This document shows, one piece after another, positions 61,721 through 64,000 of a stretch of 64,000 bases of DNA. Origin of the DNA: Druceiella hillmani. Taxonomy: Eukaryota; Arthropoda; Insecta; Lepidoptera; Hepialidae. The stretch is from contig JAYKKI010000077.1 in NCBI GenBank assembly GCA_039881145.1, forward strand, positions 1,304,501 to 1,368,500, in the 5' to 3' direction. The notes below the pieces were generated by a model. It searched no databases. It was not told where the DNA came from and saw only the letters and a program-made list of their open reading frames with translations. Each line of letters opens with the position of its first letter. Position 1 is the stretch's first letter. A program made the translations under genes and the position numbers.

Positions 61721-64000
61721 CTTTATTCGTTAATTTGACTAACACTTTCTGAAATAAGGGAAAAGAAGCAGCGCATATTTTTCGTGGATACTTTCAACAA
61801 TATTTCTAGAAATATCTTATTTCTAGAAACAGTTTAAACAATATTAAATCATTTCCAAAAGCTTTCACTCTCGAATACTATTTATTATGAAGCTCTTGAA
61901 ATGTAGTGGAAAAAGTGTTTCAACGAAATCACATTTGCGATTGAGAATTAATTTGAGAGCTGAATATCTGAGCTCAGTTATTGGGTTTGCGTAATAATAA
62001 ACCAAAAATAAAATGCAAAACTTATTTCCCCGCACACAAAACATATAAATATCATTAAAAAACTGTTTGTAATAAATACTTACAATTTTAATGTGATATT
62101 TTTTTGTAAGGCAGAAACAATTTAGTATTTTAATATTTCTAATTTATAGCTGACGTGGATCTTTTTTTTTAAATTCATTTATCAATAAAAAGAAGGACTT
62201 AAATAGATGTTTCGTTCATGCTGTATTAAAAAAACCTGGCCAATTGCACGTCGGACTCGAGCATATAACAAACAATGTTAAGTTTGTGTTTCCCAAACAA
62301 AGTCAGTGGAAGATACGTGACATTTTACCCGCGTGTCAAATTCAATGAAAAATAGGGTAAATTACGTCAACCGATTTACAGACGTTTAAATTTAAATCAG
62401 AGTGAGAAATCACTTATCACATTTATATAGGAAACGCGTTTATATTGTTGAAGTATATCTGTTACCATCCATACAAAATAATACAATTTTAAGGCTTTAA
62501 ATATCATTAGAAATTAAATGGATCTCCAATAATATCCAAAAATATAACGCTTGATTTAGATGCGATTAAATTTTTAATGTTAAAGTATTATCCTCTTTTT
62601 CAAAATTTACGTAATTGTTGAAATGTTAATACTTAGTTGCCTACTGTGTACATAATGCTATTATGGTAATCTTCTTGACAATAATGACTTTTGCACCTCG
62701 TTCGGTTGTGGTAATTTTGTGTCAAAATTTTCTTAGAGAGTATAGAATTAAAGATTAATATTAAATTAATTAAGAATTATTTAAGAATTAAAGATTAATA
62801 AAGAGTATAGAATTAAGAGAGTATAGATTAAAGTGACCTAGAATACATAACTGTATTAATAAGAATACAGCAATAGTGGATACATATGTTACTTACTAAA
62901 TGTGACTTAACTACTTATCATATTTCAAGATTGCAAAACTATCATGTGTGTGTATATCCTGAACCATTACGTTAATTGACAAATTAATTGAGTGATTGCT
63001 AACACGCTCCAGAGAAGATGTTATTTTGACATTATAATGCAATTTGTATGTTACTAGATTACCACCGATGCTAATATTTCTTATTTGAAAAAAAATACTG
63101 AAGATGTTTCTACTAGCCTATCAGAAACCTTGAATACGTTGCTACATGGCACTAAAGTTAAAAGATATGAGTCACAGTTACACCTACGAACATTCGATAT
63201 ATTATCGTTCTGTGTTGTCTGTCTGTGGAACATAATTGCGATTAGTATGCATATTCCATTTGACAAATGACTGCGGATGAACTTTGCGTATACAGACAGA
63301 CAGATATATTTTTCTATATTCTATTAAAATAAATTTTATCTTTTGTCCAAATCGTAATAAAAAATATTTGCAAATTATTCAACCTGTTAAGAATGAGTAT
63401 AATTTTTATAAGAAGGGTTCCACAAACCCTTAACAAACAATTTGAAGGGTAATCAATCGTTTAATTCAGTGAATTTCATCTTCATCATTTGATAAGGTGC
63501 TCAGTCTCTCTTCGTTCATTGACAATTATCACATAACCTCACCCGACTATCCGAACTTATTGTCCGTTCTTCTCAAACACCCACTTATGAAAATATAATC
63601 TTTTAACCAATATGTCTTTACTCATTTTGATATTTAAAGATTTTGTAAATAAAGGCTAAATAATAACATAAAATAGTAATTTTTTTGAAAAAATTACGTC
63701 TATGTAATAATCTTTTATCATATACTCAAATAAAAATATATTATAGGGGGAAAATATATTTAGAAACGGAAATGATTTCCTGTATTCAAATTATTCAATT
63801 TGGAAACAAATAAAAATTACAGTTTTTCTACCGCTGCCGTGAGAATTATATTGCTGCAACTTAGGAGTAAAAATAAGCTCTCGGTATATTAAATGGAAAT
63901 TTGATAGGAAATTTCAAGATGTCCATAATTTCAGAAATCAGTCCGGAGTACTCTGGGTTTGAATCTAAATACTTGTATCATAGTTAAACGATATAACGAC
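61721..64000. other. Intergenic DNA, no gene seen
   Basis: AACCTGGCCAATTGCACGTC at about 62234-62253, followed by GGACTCGAGC, resembles a repeat motif I remember as widespread in insect genomes; I cannot name the element. Imperfect local repeats of TAGAATTAAAGATTAATA lie at 62740-62830. A 61-codon frame at 63085-63270 overlaps one on the other strand and is not assigned. Confidence 0.4.

Overview
This is a very AT-rich, repeat-dense stretch of an animal nuclear genome, almost certainly an insect. The evidence is a set of genes and gene fragments of the insect gustatory receptor (Gr) family, split by introns with GT-AG borders, plus remains of transposons typical of insects (mariner, pogo/Tigger-like, non-LTR and Ty3/gypsy-like elements). 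I see no bacterial-style operons, no RNA genes and no CRISPR arrays. The order of insect cannot be fixed from the sequence; a beetle is my guess, weakly held.

Layout. 0-9.6 kb is intergenic DNA with a higher-order tandem repeat (1.83-2.18 kb), a decayed gypsy-like gag (7.3-7.9 kb) and a 33-bp tandem repeat (8.9 kb). 9.6-16.2 kb holds two diverged copies of one unknown repeat (the second with about 300-bp inverted ends), and between them a dead mariner (12.0-12.8 kb). 16.5-18.1 kb is a broken Gr (Gr-A, + strand). 20.70-22.78 kb is a complete but dead pogo-like transposon with terminal inverted repeats and a TA duplication. 23.6-30.6 kb is a nest of inverted repeats: a 220-bp repeat in three copies, a large foldback (arms about 1 kb, 26.3-29.0 kb) and a second dead pogo-like transposase that abuts it. 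32.2-34.85 kb is one arm of a long diverged inverted duplication; its partner is at 55.6-57.7 kb. 35.24-36.90 kb is a non-LTR element that kept ORF1 and both ends, lost nearly all of ORF2, and is flanked by a target-site duplication.

The best gene is Gr-B (42.36-45.63 kb, + strand): four exons, all splice sites and phases agree, 398 codons, with a single in-frame TGA (followed by C) at codon 121. Downstream are a reverse transcriptase fragment (46 kb), a perfect 63-bp inverted repeat (50.5 kb), a Gr fragment (Gr-C, 53.4-53.9 kb), a Gr last exon on the minus strand (Gr-D, 55.4-55.6 kb), a 31-bp-stem hairpin (58.5 kb), a possible Gr-like fragment (59.7-59.9 kb) and a tandem duplication (60.9-61.7 kb).

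Taken together this is a decaying chemoreceptor cluster: four related Gr loci on both strands, of which three are broken or partial and one is interrupted only by a stop codon. Inverted duplication and transposon insertion have rearranged the space between them.
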